The notes beneath the pieces were generated by a model. The model searched no databases. It saw nothing but the letters and a program-made list of their open reading frames with translations, and was not told the origin of the DNA. From positions 3,100,001-3,164,000 of the forward strand of contig NZ_OY761461.1 in assembly GCF_963664555.1 (NCBI RefSeq): DNA of 64,000 nucleotides, written 5' to 3'. This document shows, piece by piece, positions 8,586 through 15,052 of the stretch. A program made the position numbers and the translations under genes. The stretch is from Labilibaculum sp. (GTDB lineage Bacteria; Bacteroidota; Bacteroidia; Bacteroidales; Marinifilaceae). Each line of letters begins with the position of its first letter. Positions within the stretch are counted from its first letter, which is position 1.

Positions 8586-8900
8586 CTAGGGCAGTATCTG
8601 CTTATGCAGGCTCACATCAAATTCCTTAACGTGATCAGGCTTGCCATCATTAAAAAAGTCTGTAATATATTTTTGACTGCAATGCTCATCGAAAGTTTTC
8701 TGATCGTAAAACTTCTCTACAAAAGTAATTACATGCGGATTATCGATACTCTGATTTAATTCATATCGGATGCAGCCTCCCTCCTGATGCGTTGGCAATA
8801 GTAAAGCATGTAAATTTTTGATTAACTGATCGGCCTCGCCCTCATTCGCAATAAATCTGGCAATACAAACCAACTGAGTTTCATTTTTTCTAATTTCCAT
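8586..8900 (-). CDS. Antibiotic biosynthesis monooxygenase (ABM) domain protein
   Basis: A 104-residue single ABM/ferredoxin-like dimeric alpha-beta barrel protein, similar in layout to YgiN quinol monooxygenase. The visible pattern is LVCIARFIANEGEADQLIKNLHALL, then GCIRYELNQSIDNPHVITFVEKFYDQKTFDEH, then a C-terminal strand. Members handle quinols or reactive aldehydes; the substrate is not readable. It is a single gene with no operon partner. Confidence 0.83.
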   Translation of the reverse strand: MEIRKNETQLVCIARFIANEGEADQLIKNLHALLLPTHQEGGCIRYELNQSIDNPHVITFVEKFYDQKTFDEHCSQKYITDFFNDGKPDHVKEFDVSLHKQILP

Positions 8901-9052
8901 ATCTGTTTTTTATGTTTTGATTCTTTCGAAATTCAAACTTAAGAAAAATTTCAGAAACGATTATCCCTTCTGCCAAGAACAAAAGGCCATTGATATTGCA
9001 TCAACAGCCTTTATTTTCGAGATTACCCTACAATCTTTCTAAACCCGGAAAA

Positions 9053-9814
9053 TCAATTCCATCCGTTTCCGTTCCCTTTACCATTTCTGTATTTATTTTG
9101 ATAATCATTCAAACAACCATTGCCGCGTTCGGTATCCGAATTAATGATCTCATTAAAATTATCCTCACCTAAAACTGTAGGCTCATAAACTACACCATAA
9201 GTACTTAACACCCGAACAAATGCCCGCAAATGATTTCGTGAACCTCTCTGCAAATTATCATATACCAAAAGAATATCCTCATTTTCAGTTTCAGCCATCA
9301 AATCCTCTAAATCTTTAATATCCACTTCCTCAATTAATGCGCCTGCCTTTAAGGCTTCTTCAACTGACAATTTTCCTTTTTCGATTAATTCATCATACAA
9401 AGCCTGCAGGGTCTCATTTTTGTATTCCCCCGCAATTCCTGTTGATGGATCTTCAATCCCGAATAAGTTCAATAAAGTTAATACTGCTGCTGCATGAGTT
9501 GATTCCGAACGGGTAATATTGCTGAAAATCCTTACATCATACAAATCAGCAAACAAACTGTATACATCATGAGCCAGCAACTCCTCTTCGCGCATCAACA
9601 ACAAGCCCTCCTGCTCACTTTCCCCGGCAACTGTTGTTTCCAAACTCAATACCGTTTTTAAGTTCACAGCAATCATATCGGTATATCCTTCGGCCGATAC
9701 TTCAACCAAGGGCAAATTTGCCAAAGCTTCTGTTCCTCCATCCTCATTATCGCAGGCAAAAAAGCCAAAGGTCAGCACAAAAGCGATCAAAATTTTTGTC
9801 ATTCTATTTTTCAT
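9053..9814 (-). CDS. DUF2202 lipoprotein (ferritin-like helical domain)
   Basis: A 253-residue lipoprotein: signal peptide with lipobox FFAC (Cys21), then a DUF2202 domain from about residue 70 (LLLMREEELLAHDVYSLFADLY ... NITRSESTHAAAVLTLLNLFGI ... RGSRNHLRAFVRVLSTYG). The EE/H/E-xx-H residues resemble ferritin-like di-metal ligands, so a metal- or peroxide-related role outside the cell membrane is likely. It is last in the sigma-factor cluster, but a copy of the dispersed leader element separates it from the Spy-like gene, so it may be controlled on its own. Confidence 0.85.
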   Translation of the reverse strand: MKNRMTKILIAFVLTFGFFACDNEDGGTEALANLPLVEVSAEGYTDMIAVNLKTVLSLETTVAGESEQEGLLLMREEELLAHDVYSLFADLYDVRIFSNITRSESTHAAAVLTLLNLFGIEDPSTGIAGEYKNETLQALYDELIEKGKLSVEEALKAGALIEEVDIKDLEDLMAETENEDILLVYDNLQRGSRNHLRAFVRVLSTYGVVYEPTVLGEDNFNEIINSDTERGNGCLNDYQNKYRNGKGNGNGWN

Positions 9815-9905
9815 CTGTTTATAATTTTAAGTTTTTGTCAGATGGAACTTACCATATAATCATTTCCCTGTGTGTAGAAAGCTTTATATATGGACGTTTC
9901 ATGAT
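9815..9905 (-). promoter_or_regulatory. Dispersed leader element, copy A (5' of DUF2202 gene)
   Basis: On the minus strand this copy starts with ATG-AAA-CG (ATG at 9903) and ends at the DUF2202 ATG at 9814, 89 nt later. It shares ACACACAGGG, ATGATTAT, ATGGTAAGTTCCAT and CAAAAACTT with the other copies and lacks six bases (TGGTTC) they contain. Inner arms CCATATA and TATATGG pair perfectly over 7 bp. The first ATG opens a 17-codon ORF (MKRPYIKLSTHREMIIW) that stops at 9850. See copies B (19680), C (29489) and D (46109). Confidence 0.6.
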
Positions 9906-9938
9906 TTCTAAATTTTAGTTTCAATTTTATAGTATTTA

Positions 9939-10379
9939 TTACCAGTTTCCACGACCTTGCCTGCCTCTTCGGCCTTGTCCGCAGCCATTACCGCAACCTC
10001 TTCCCCGTCTTCCTTTTCCCGAAAAACACTGTGCATTCGGGTTTCTGTTTTGCAGGTATTGCTCACGCTGTTCAGGAGTAAGCACTGCACTTACAGCATT
10101 GGTATGTTTGCTTAATTCTGCCTGCATTTTTTCTCTCACATTTGCTCTGTCGCTATCACTTACAGCGGCCCTTCTTTCGGCACGCAAAGCGTCCATCACT
10201 TTCAAATGATCTGCTCTCAAATCGGTCAACTGTTTGTTCTGTTCAACCGTTAAATTTGAAATCTGACTGCAATCATTTGCCCTGCGTCTGTTTTGTGCAA
10301 AACTGTCGGCTGCAGGAATTGTAAACATGATTACCATTAGCAGTAATCCTAAATTTTTAACTAAATTTTGTGTTTTCAT
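9939..10379 (-). CDS. Spy/CpxP-like periplasmic protein
   Basis: A 146-residue exported protein: a signal peptide ending near SFAQN, a helical LTxxQ-type segment (ISNLTVEQNKQLTDLRADHLKVMDALRAERRAA), a second LTPEQREQYL motif, then a Gly/Arg-rich tail (GRRGRGCGNGCGQGRRGRQG). The LTxxQ repeats are typical of Spy/CpxP chaperones and heavy-metal-responsive periplasmic proteins. I chose the ATG at 10379 (MKTQNLVKN) because the signal peptide follows directly; the longer frame adds an unlikely lysine-rich start. The Cys/Gly/Arg tail is unusual and may bind metal or anionic partners. Confidence 0.75.
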   Translation of the reverse strand: MKTQNLVKNLGLLLMVIMFTIPAADSFAQNRRRANDCSQISNLTVEQNKQLTDLRADHLKVMDALRAERRAAVSDSDRANVREKMQAELSKHTNAVSAVLTPEQREQYLQNRNPNAQCFSGKGRRGRGCGNGCGQGRRGRQGRGNW

Positions 10380-10465
10380 GATCTTTTTTTTATTTAATTT
10401 TTTGACATACTTCTCCCGGGATGCAATAAAAATCACTTCCTAAAAAGAATATCTATAATAAAACT

Positions 10466-11008
10466 CTATTGATTTCTACCACCGGGACCATTGCCATGTC
10501 CCCAGCCTCTTCTTCTGCCTTTCGGTGTTTTCACCTCTTCATCCTTTTGCAGCAACCGACTAAACAAATCGAATAATTTGGCCTGCTGCTCTTCATTCAA
10601 TTCACTCTTCATATCCAAATAAAACTGAACGGTTGCCAATTTCAACTCCCTATGCATCTCGCCAATCTCACCGGCAATATTTTTCAGTTCCAGAGTATCG
10701 CAATTTTTATTTCCCAATTGCTGAACCATTTCCTGCCGCAAGCCATTCAACTGATTCATGATCTGATTCGCATCCTGATTGTACTTCCTGTTCAGCGATC
10801 GAAAAATAATCCTCTTCTCCTCATCCAATCCCAATTGCTCTTTAAGAAACCTTGTTCTGAATTCATCCGGCATTTCCACCTTATTTTCAACAATTTTCTT
10901 CTCCTGCTGCATGTGATACCAAAACGAACCAATCGTTGACAAATTAACTGCCAGTAAAATTAAAGCCAGCCACATCCAAATTTTATTCGCTTTATTCATG
11001 ATATCCAT
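10466..11008 (-). CDS. Periplasmic heavy-metal sensor-like (CnrX/CpxP family) protein
   Basis: A 180-residue protein with an N-terminal membrane anchor (IWMWLALILLAVNLSTIGSFWY) and a helical periplasmic domain containing FLKEQLGLDEEKRIIFRSLNRKYNQ and ELNEEQQAKLFDLFSRLLQ, the LTxxQ-like helices of the Spy/CpxP/CnrX group. The tail is Gly/Arg/His-rich. The gene overlaps the end of the anti-sigma gene (17 nt from this start, 8 nt from the ATG at 10999), so the two are coupled. By analogy with CnrX it may sense a metal or envelope stress for the sigma/anti-sigma pair; this is an inference. Confidence 0.75.
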   Translation of the reverse strand: MDIMNKANKIWMWLALILLAVNLSTIGSFWYHMQQEKKIVENKVEMPDEFRTRFLKEQLGLDEEKRIIFRSLNRKYNQDANQIMNQLNGLRQEMVQQLGNKNCDTLELKNIAGEIGEMHRELKLATVQFYLDMKSELNEEQQAKLFDLFSRLLQKDEEVKTPKGRRRGWGHGNGPGGRNQ

Positions 11009-11429
11009 CGTTTAAAAAAAACAATTCAATGGTTTCGTTATCTATTTCGTTAAAATAGGGATCAATCAAATTCGATTGCTGAATATTTTCAGTATCCGAA
11101 GCAAAATTTGCTCCCATAAAAATGCCCGATCCAATAGCCAATACAAACAGGATACTCACAAAGGCAGGCATTAATAGTCTGGTAAAAACCGGCTGATTGG
11201 CTTTTCTTTGCTCTTCCTTAAAACGGTTCATCGTTTTTGATACAAAATATGGATTCGGCTGTAAAAATTTCTCCTTCTCAATAACTCCCATAGCCGACTG
11301 AAGTAAAACCAAGCGATCGGAACATGAACTGCACTTCGACAAATGATTTTCCACCTGCAGCATTTCATCTTTCAAAAGTTCCTTTTCCAGATAAAAAATT
11401 AATTTGCTATTTACCTCGTTGCATTCCAT
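10992..11429 (-). CDS. Anti-sigma factor with zinc-finger (zf-HC2) domain
   Basis: A 145-residue membrane anti-sigma factor. The N-terminus carries the HxxxCxxC zinc-binding motif (NHLSKCSSC) of the anti-sigma zinc-finger family, followed by a linker and one membrane segment (LLMPAFVSILFVLAIGSGIFMG), then a short acidic periplasmic end. It lies 46 nt downstream of the ECF sigma gene and overlaps the heavy-metal sensor-like gene. It should hold the sigma factor at the membrane until a periplasmic signal arrives. Confidence 0.83.
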   Translation of the reverse strand: MECNEVNSKLIFYLEKELLKDEMLQVENHLSKCSSCSDRLVLLQSAMGVIEKEKFLQPNPYFVSKTMNRFKEEQRKANQPVFTRLLMPAFVSILFVLAIGSGIFMGANFASDTENIQQSNLIDPYFNEIDNETIELFFLNDGYHE

Positions 11430-11475
11430 TTGTATTGTTTTTAGTATTGGACACCACTCTTAATAAAAACTTGCG

Positions 11476-12051
11476 CTACTTCTTAAACTTTTCGTAATAC
11501 CCGATGAGTTTTTTCTGCAAATTCGATTTTGCCCTAAACAGCAGCGACTCTACCGACGATTTCGAAATCTGCATCAACTCAGCAATTTCTGCATAGCTCA
11601 GTTCCTCATACTTACTCAATGTAAAAGCAATTTTCTGATTTTCGGGCAAAGCATCCAAAGCTGCATGAATCGCTCTGGCATGATCCTTTTCCTCCAAATA
11701 TCGATCGGGATTCACAAAACCCGACCCCTCTTGTATTTCTTCCTTCTTTCCCTGAAAAAAATCTTCGATCCGACTAAAGAATTTTCTTCTTTTACTGGTC
11801 CGAATTGCATTTAAACTGCGCGTAATAGTGATTCGGTACAACCAGGTTTTCAGACTCGACTCGCTCCTAAAATCAGCTATCGAATGATAAACCTGTATAA
11901 ATACATCCTGGGCAATGTCTTCAGCATCCGTCTGATTGTGAATCATCCCCATAGCTGTATTCACCACCATTGCCTGATAGGTCTCTACAAGCTGGCGAAA
12001 TGCAGTTTCGTTTCCGGATTTAAGTTGTTCAACCAAGTCCTTTTCAATCAT
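11476..12051 (-). CDS. ECF RNA polymerase sigma factor (sigma-70 family)
   Basis: A 191-residue ECF sigma factor. Region 2 is visible as ETAFRQLVETYQAMVVNTAMGMIHNQTDAEDIAQDVFIQVYHSI with the following SLKTWLYRITITRSLNAIR, and region 4 as LPENQKIAFTLSKYEELSYAEIAELMQISKSSVESLLFRAKSNLQKKL. I chose the ATG at 12051 (MIEKDLVEQL) because region 2 starts about 12 residues later; the frame extends upstream to 12129 without family similarity. It heads the operon sigma, anti-sigma, CnrX-like, Spy-like. Confidence 0.87.
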   Translation of the reverse strand: MIEKDLVEQLKSGNETAFRQLVETYQAMVVNTAMGMIHNQTDAEDIAQDVFIQVYHSIADFRSESSLKTWLYRITITRSLNAIRTSKRRKFFSRIEDFFQGKKEEIQEGSGFVNPDRYLEEKDHARAIHAALDALPENQKIAFTLSKYEELSYAEIAELMQISKSSVESLLFRAKSNLQKKLIGYYEKFKK

Positions 12052-12129
12052 AGTAAAATTACTTCGATGCTGATTCTGTGAATTTAAATGCTTAGACACC
12101 CATTCGCAAATAAACTTGCGCTCTTCCAC

Positions 12130-12925
12130 GAAAAAAATTTCTGAAATATTGTATTTGTAAAATTTTCACTGCAAACAAATAGCTGTCACAGAGCCGGAAC
12201 AAAGCACTATCTGCACTTTCATTGCCATAAATACCGCTTCCCCTAAAGGGAAAATTCACAATAAGCAAATCTTTAAACTACATTCCAACGACGAAAACTT
12301 ATTTCATAACTGTTATAGTTTATACTCTCCTTTTTAAAACCACTCATTTGGTCGGTTAGCATACATTCTTTTCCTATTTCCATTTTCTTGACTTTTTGTG
12401 TCAAGCTATTTCAGGATAAACTACTTTCCCTTGCCTAAAAGTGCTTCCCCCTGCCATAAAGCGCATTCCCGATACCAAAAAGTGACTTCCCGATGCTCAA
12501 AAGCGACAATTTGTCGGAAAAAGCATCTTCCCGAGCCTAAAAAGCACTTTCCCTGTGCTCAAAAGTGAATTCCCAATACATAATAGTGAAGAACCACAGC
12601 ACCATTGTATTTCTCACTCTTCCAATTCAAAAAAAACATTCTTTTTACATAAATTCTAAACTACGAAACAAAACAAATTCAACTTATGTTTTGTTTTGTT
12701 TTGTTGTAATTAATTATTACTTTCAGAATTCGAATGAAATACCTACAAATAATTACAACACTGAAATAAGAAACTTTACAACAATAAAAAACACTTTCAC
12801 AACAATAAACAAACAATAACACAATATAAAAAGAGCCTAAACAACAACATTAAAACAAGTAAATATATTATTTATCTTAAGATATAAACAACCAAAAAAA
12901 TTAACCCTGAAAAAAAGAGATTGTT
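12130..12925. other. Long divergent gap with repeats, no supported gene
   Basis: This gap between the sigma gene (minus) and the orphan gene at 12926 (plus) contains the 21-bp tandem array listed separately, then very AT-rich DNA. An inverted pair of ACAAAA/TTTTGT runs lies at 12664-12712, and a perfect TATCTTAAGATA palindrome lies at 12873-12884, about 42 bp before the orphan gene. A frame at 12565-12819 is low-complexity and crosses the repeat, so it is not called. Confidence 0.5.
12431..12595. repeat. Degenerate 21-bp tandem repeat array (about eight units)
   Basis: Units end mostly in TTCCC and share the pattern GATGCTCAAAAAGTGACTTCCC. Boundaries: 12431-12449 (19 bp), 12450-12470, 12471-12491, 12492-12532 (a fused double unit, 41 bp), 12533-12553, 12554-12574 and 12575-12595. 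The register is nearly constant at 21 bp while the bases diverge (AAAAGTG, AAAGCG, AAAAAGCA). It is not in a long open frame on either strand. Function unknown. Confidence 0.7.
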
Positions 12926-13570
12926 ATGCCAAAGAGTTTACAAAAATCATTAGAAGAATGTAGAATACTCGTATATGGTTTATCGGGTAACGAAGCTATT
13001 AAAACACGAATTGCATCAATTTATCCAGAAAAGCGCATTTTGGCTGGAATAAAGCTTTACGAAAATGCAAAAGCAGCTTTCGAAAGCCAATCTTCGGAAA
13101 AAATTGAATCGACAGAAGCAAATCGTGAATTTAAAATTGTTTACGACAAAATATATGAAGAATTGGTGAAGATCCGTAAAGCCGGTCGTTACTTCTTCAA
13201 AAATAACGCTGAACTAAACACTCTTCTTCGTTTAAACAAAGAGGTTCCGACTAATTATGCTGACTGGAAAAACCTATGTAATGAAACTACAAATGCCATT
13301 CTTCAGCACGTTGTAATTCAGGATAAATTAGCATTGGTTGAGTTAGGCCCTGAAAGAATCACTGAAATGGCACAGCAATTGGAAAAAATTGATGAGCTGA
13401 AAATAAAAGCGGAAAAAGAGGATGGTGAAGCTCAGGTTGCCACGGTTCGAAAACAAGTGACTTTTAACGAATTAATGATCTACTGTTCGGATTTACGTGC
13501 CTGTTTGGATCTGTTTTACGAAAAATCGGAACGCCAAACATTGGAACAGCTTGGAATATTGGTTAGATAG
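12926..13570 (+). CDS. Hypothetical helical protein, 214 residues
   Basis: I do not recognise this family. The protein is soluble, charged and predicted by eye to be mostly alpha-helical, with no signal peptide, membrane segment or catalytic motif. Helical stretches include AGIKLYENAKAAFESQSSEKIES, YDKIYEELVKIRKAGRYFFKN and ERITEMAQQLEKIDELKIKAEKEDG, the last with coiled-coil character. It ends with a segment rich in conserved-looking residues (NELMIYCSDLRACLDLFYEKSERQTLEQLGI). Codon use and two terminators downstream support a real gene. It stands alone. Confidence 0.75.
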   Translation: MPKSLQKSLEECRILVYGLSGNEAIKTRIASIYPEKRILAGIKLYENAKAAFESQSSEKIESTEANREFKIVYDKIYEELVKIRKAGRYFFKNNAELNTLLRLNKEVPTNYADWKNLCNETTNAILQHVVIQDKLALVELGPERITEMAQQLEKIDELKIKAEKEDGEAQVATVRKQVTFNELMIYCSDLRACLDLFYEKSERQTLEQLGILVR

Positions 13571-13601
13571 GAACTACTACACATCTATATTTTCAATCAT
13601 G

Positions 13602-13632
13602 CCCCAATTGCTTTACGGCGGTTGGGGTTTTT
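13602..13632 (+). terminator. Terminator after orphan gene
   Basis: CCCCAA (13602-13607) pairs with TTGGGG (13622-13627) over a 14-base loop, followed by TTTTT, 32 nt after the stop at 13570. Confidence 0.75.
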
Positions 13633-13638
13633 ACAAAA

Positions 13639-13668
13639 AGAAAGACGCGATTACAATCGCGTCTTTCT
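13639..13668. terminator. Bidirectional terminator, end of the mannan locus
   Basis: A perfect 13-bp stem (AGAAAGACGCGAT and ATCGCGTCTTTCT) with a TACA loop and an A-rich left flank. On the minus strand it lies 49 nt beyond the GH5 stop and likely ends the mannan operon. Confidence 0.8.
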
Positions 13669-13716
13669 GATGTCTCATTGCTTCTGTTTTCCCAAACACG
13701 AACTGTGGATGAATGA

Positions 13717-15003
13717 CTAAAATTTAGATTCACAGCATCGTTTTATGATTGCAAGAGTTGTAGAATCTTTATCATACACTCCATACCATCCCTGCAATTC
13801 GTGAGGAGGATCCCCTAAATAAGTATCGCCCTTTTTCCAGAATTCTCCCGGATGTAGAGGTCTTCCTTCTCCTGAATAGGACCAAAAATTTACACCTCTC
13901 ACCATTCCATTGTTCTTTATGGATTCATTGACTTTGTTGAAAATAAATTCGAAAAAACGATCACGGCAATTGGTCGTTGTGTCGGGAGAAAAAGATGAAC
14001 CATCGCGGGCAATTCCAAATTCTTCGAGCACTATTGGCTTTTGAAGTTTTTTAGCTGCATCTACATGAACATCCCAATAAGAATTTACCTTTTGAAGCAT
14101 TTCAGTGTATACCGAATCGCTTTGTTCGGGACTATACCAACCCCAGTTTTGTGCCCAGATGTGCATGGTTATGTAATCGATATTTGAATCGTTGTTGTCA
14201 ATTAAAACATTAACACCGGAAACCAAATCGGCCGTATTTCCTTCGGTACCCAAACACACTAAATGATTTGAATCAAGGCTTTTGATATAGGCTGAAGTGG
14301 CACGCGTCCATTTCTGCAATTGCTTAGGCACATCGTAACCCCGTGGTTCGTTCGCCAATTGCCAGGCCATAATCACAGCATCATCTTTATAGGCTTTTCC
14401 GCTTATCGAATTAATTCTGCCAATAATGGTTTTAATATGATTCTTCATCATCTCCTGCGCCGAATCGTTGCTAAAAAACTGTTTGGAGTAGTCGGTGAAC
14501 TGCTGCCACGAAGTTGGAGGCTCCTGAGGATAGGGAACTTCACCCATACCTGCCCAGCGCAGATACTGAGGAAATCCCCCACTCCAGGTCCAGAAATTAC
14601 CAAGCACCATAACCGCTTTCATCTCTCTTTTTCCCATTTCGGCAAGCAGGAAATCCAATCCTTGCCATATATCATTGTTATACACTCCAGGAGCTGTTTG
14701 TAAGGCTGGATGGATACAGTAGCGCATAGAAGAGTCCGCTTCACTTGCAGCCAATATCCGCAAATTCGTAATCCCTAATTCCTTCATCTCATCCAGTTCC
14801 CTTAGCAATCGCTGCTGATCGCCCGATTGAGGCGCTCCCAGATTCATTCCCTGCCAATAATTGGCTCCTTTAAAGCTATATTCCTTTCCGTTTAGCGTGA
14901 ATCCATTGTTAGCCACTTTAACAAAGTTGGCTTCATTTTTTTGCTGACAAGCAGAAAATACGATGAGCATGCCGGCTAATAAAAAGAGTAGAGTTTTGTT
15001 CAT
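13717..15003 (-). CDS. GH5 (subfamily 7-like) endo-beta-1,4-mannanase, lipoprotein
   Basis: A 428-residue lipoprotein (lipobox FSAC, Cys19) with a single GH5 TIM barrel. The acid/base is Glu219 in WQLANEPRG, the nucleophile Glu328 in VLEEFGIARD, and the early GANYWQGMNLGAP and HIWAQNWGW segments match mannan-active GH5_7 enzymes. It should cut internal beta-1,4-mannosidic bonds at the cell surface or in the periplasm. The start at 15003 (MNKTLLFLL) is preferred over 15015. It is the last gene of the mannan locus, 49 nt after the beta-mannosidase. Confidence 0.85.
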   Translation of the reverse strand: MNKTLLFLLAGMLIVFSACQQKNEANFVKVANNGFTLNGKEYSFKGANYWQGMNLGAPQSGDQQRLLRELDEMKELGITNLRILAASEADSSMRYCIHPALQTAPGVYNNDIWQGLDFLLAEMGKREMKAVMVLGNFWTWSGGFPQYLRWAGMGEVPYPQEPPTSWQQFTDYSKQFFSNDSAQEMMKNHIKTIIGRINSISGKAYKDDAVIMAWQLANEPRGYDVPKQLQKWTRATSAYIKSLDSNHLVCLGTEGNTADLVSGVNVLIDNNDSNIDYITMHIWAQNWGWYSPEQSDSVYTEMLQKVNSYWDVHVDAAKKLQKPIVLEEFGIARDGSSFSPDTTTNCRDRFFEFIFNKVNESIKNNGMVRGVNFWSYSGEGRPLHPGEFWKKGDTYLGDPPHELQGWYGVYDKDSTTLAIIKRCCESKF

Positions 15004-15052
15004 AATTATTATCAATTAAAGCACCGATATTTTTTAGGTGCTGTGGTTTTTC

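Noticed and set aside
12664..12712. ACAAAA / TTTTGT inverted low-complexity run
   Set aside because: The arms could pair, but the sequence is a simple A/T-rich repeat with no T-run or nearby gene end, so it was not called as a terminator or regulatory site.
12565..12819. 84-codon plus frame upstream of the orphan gene
   Set aside because: It starts inside the 21-bp repeat array and continues into low-complexity AT-rich sequence (Asn/Thr/Tyr-rich); no start context or family pattern.
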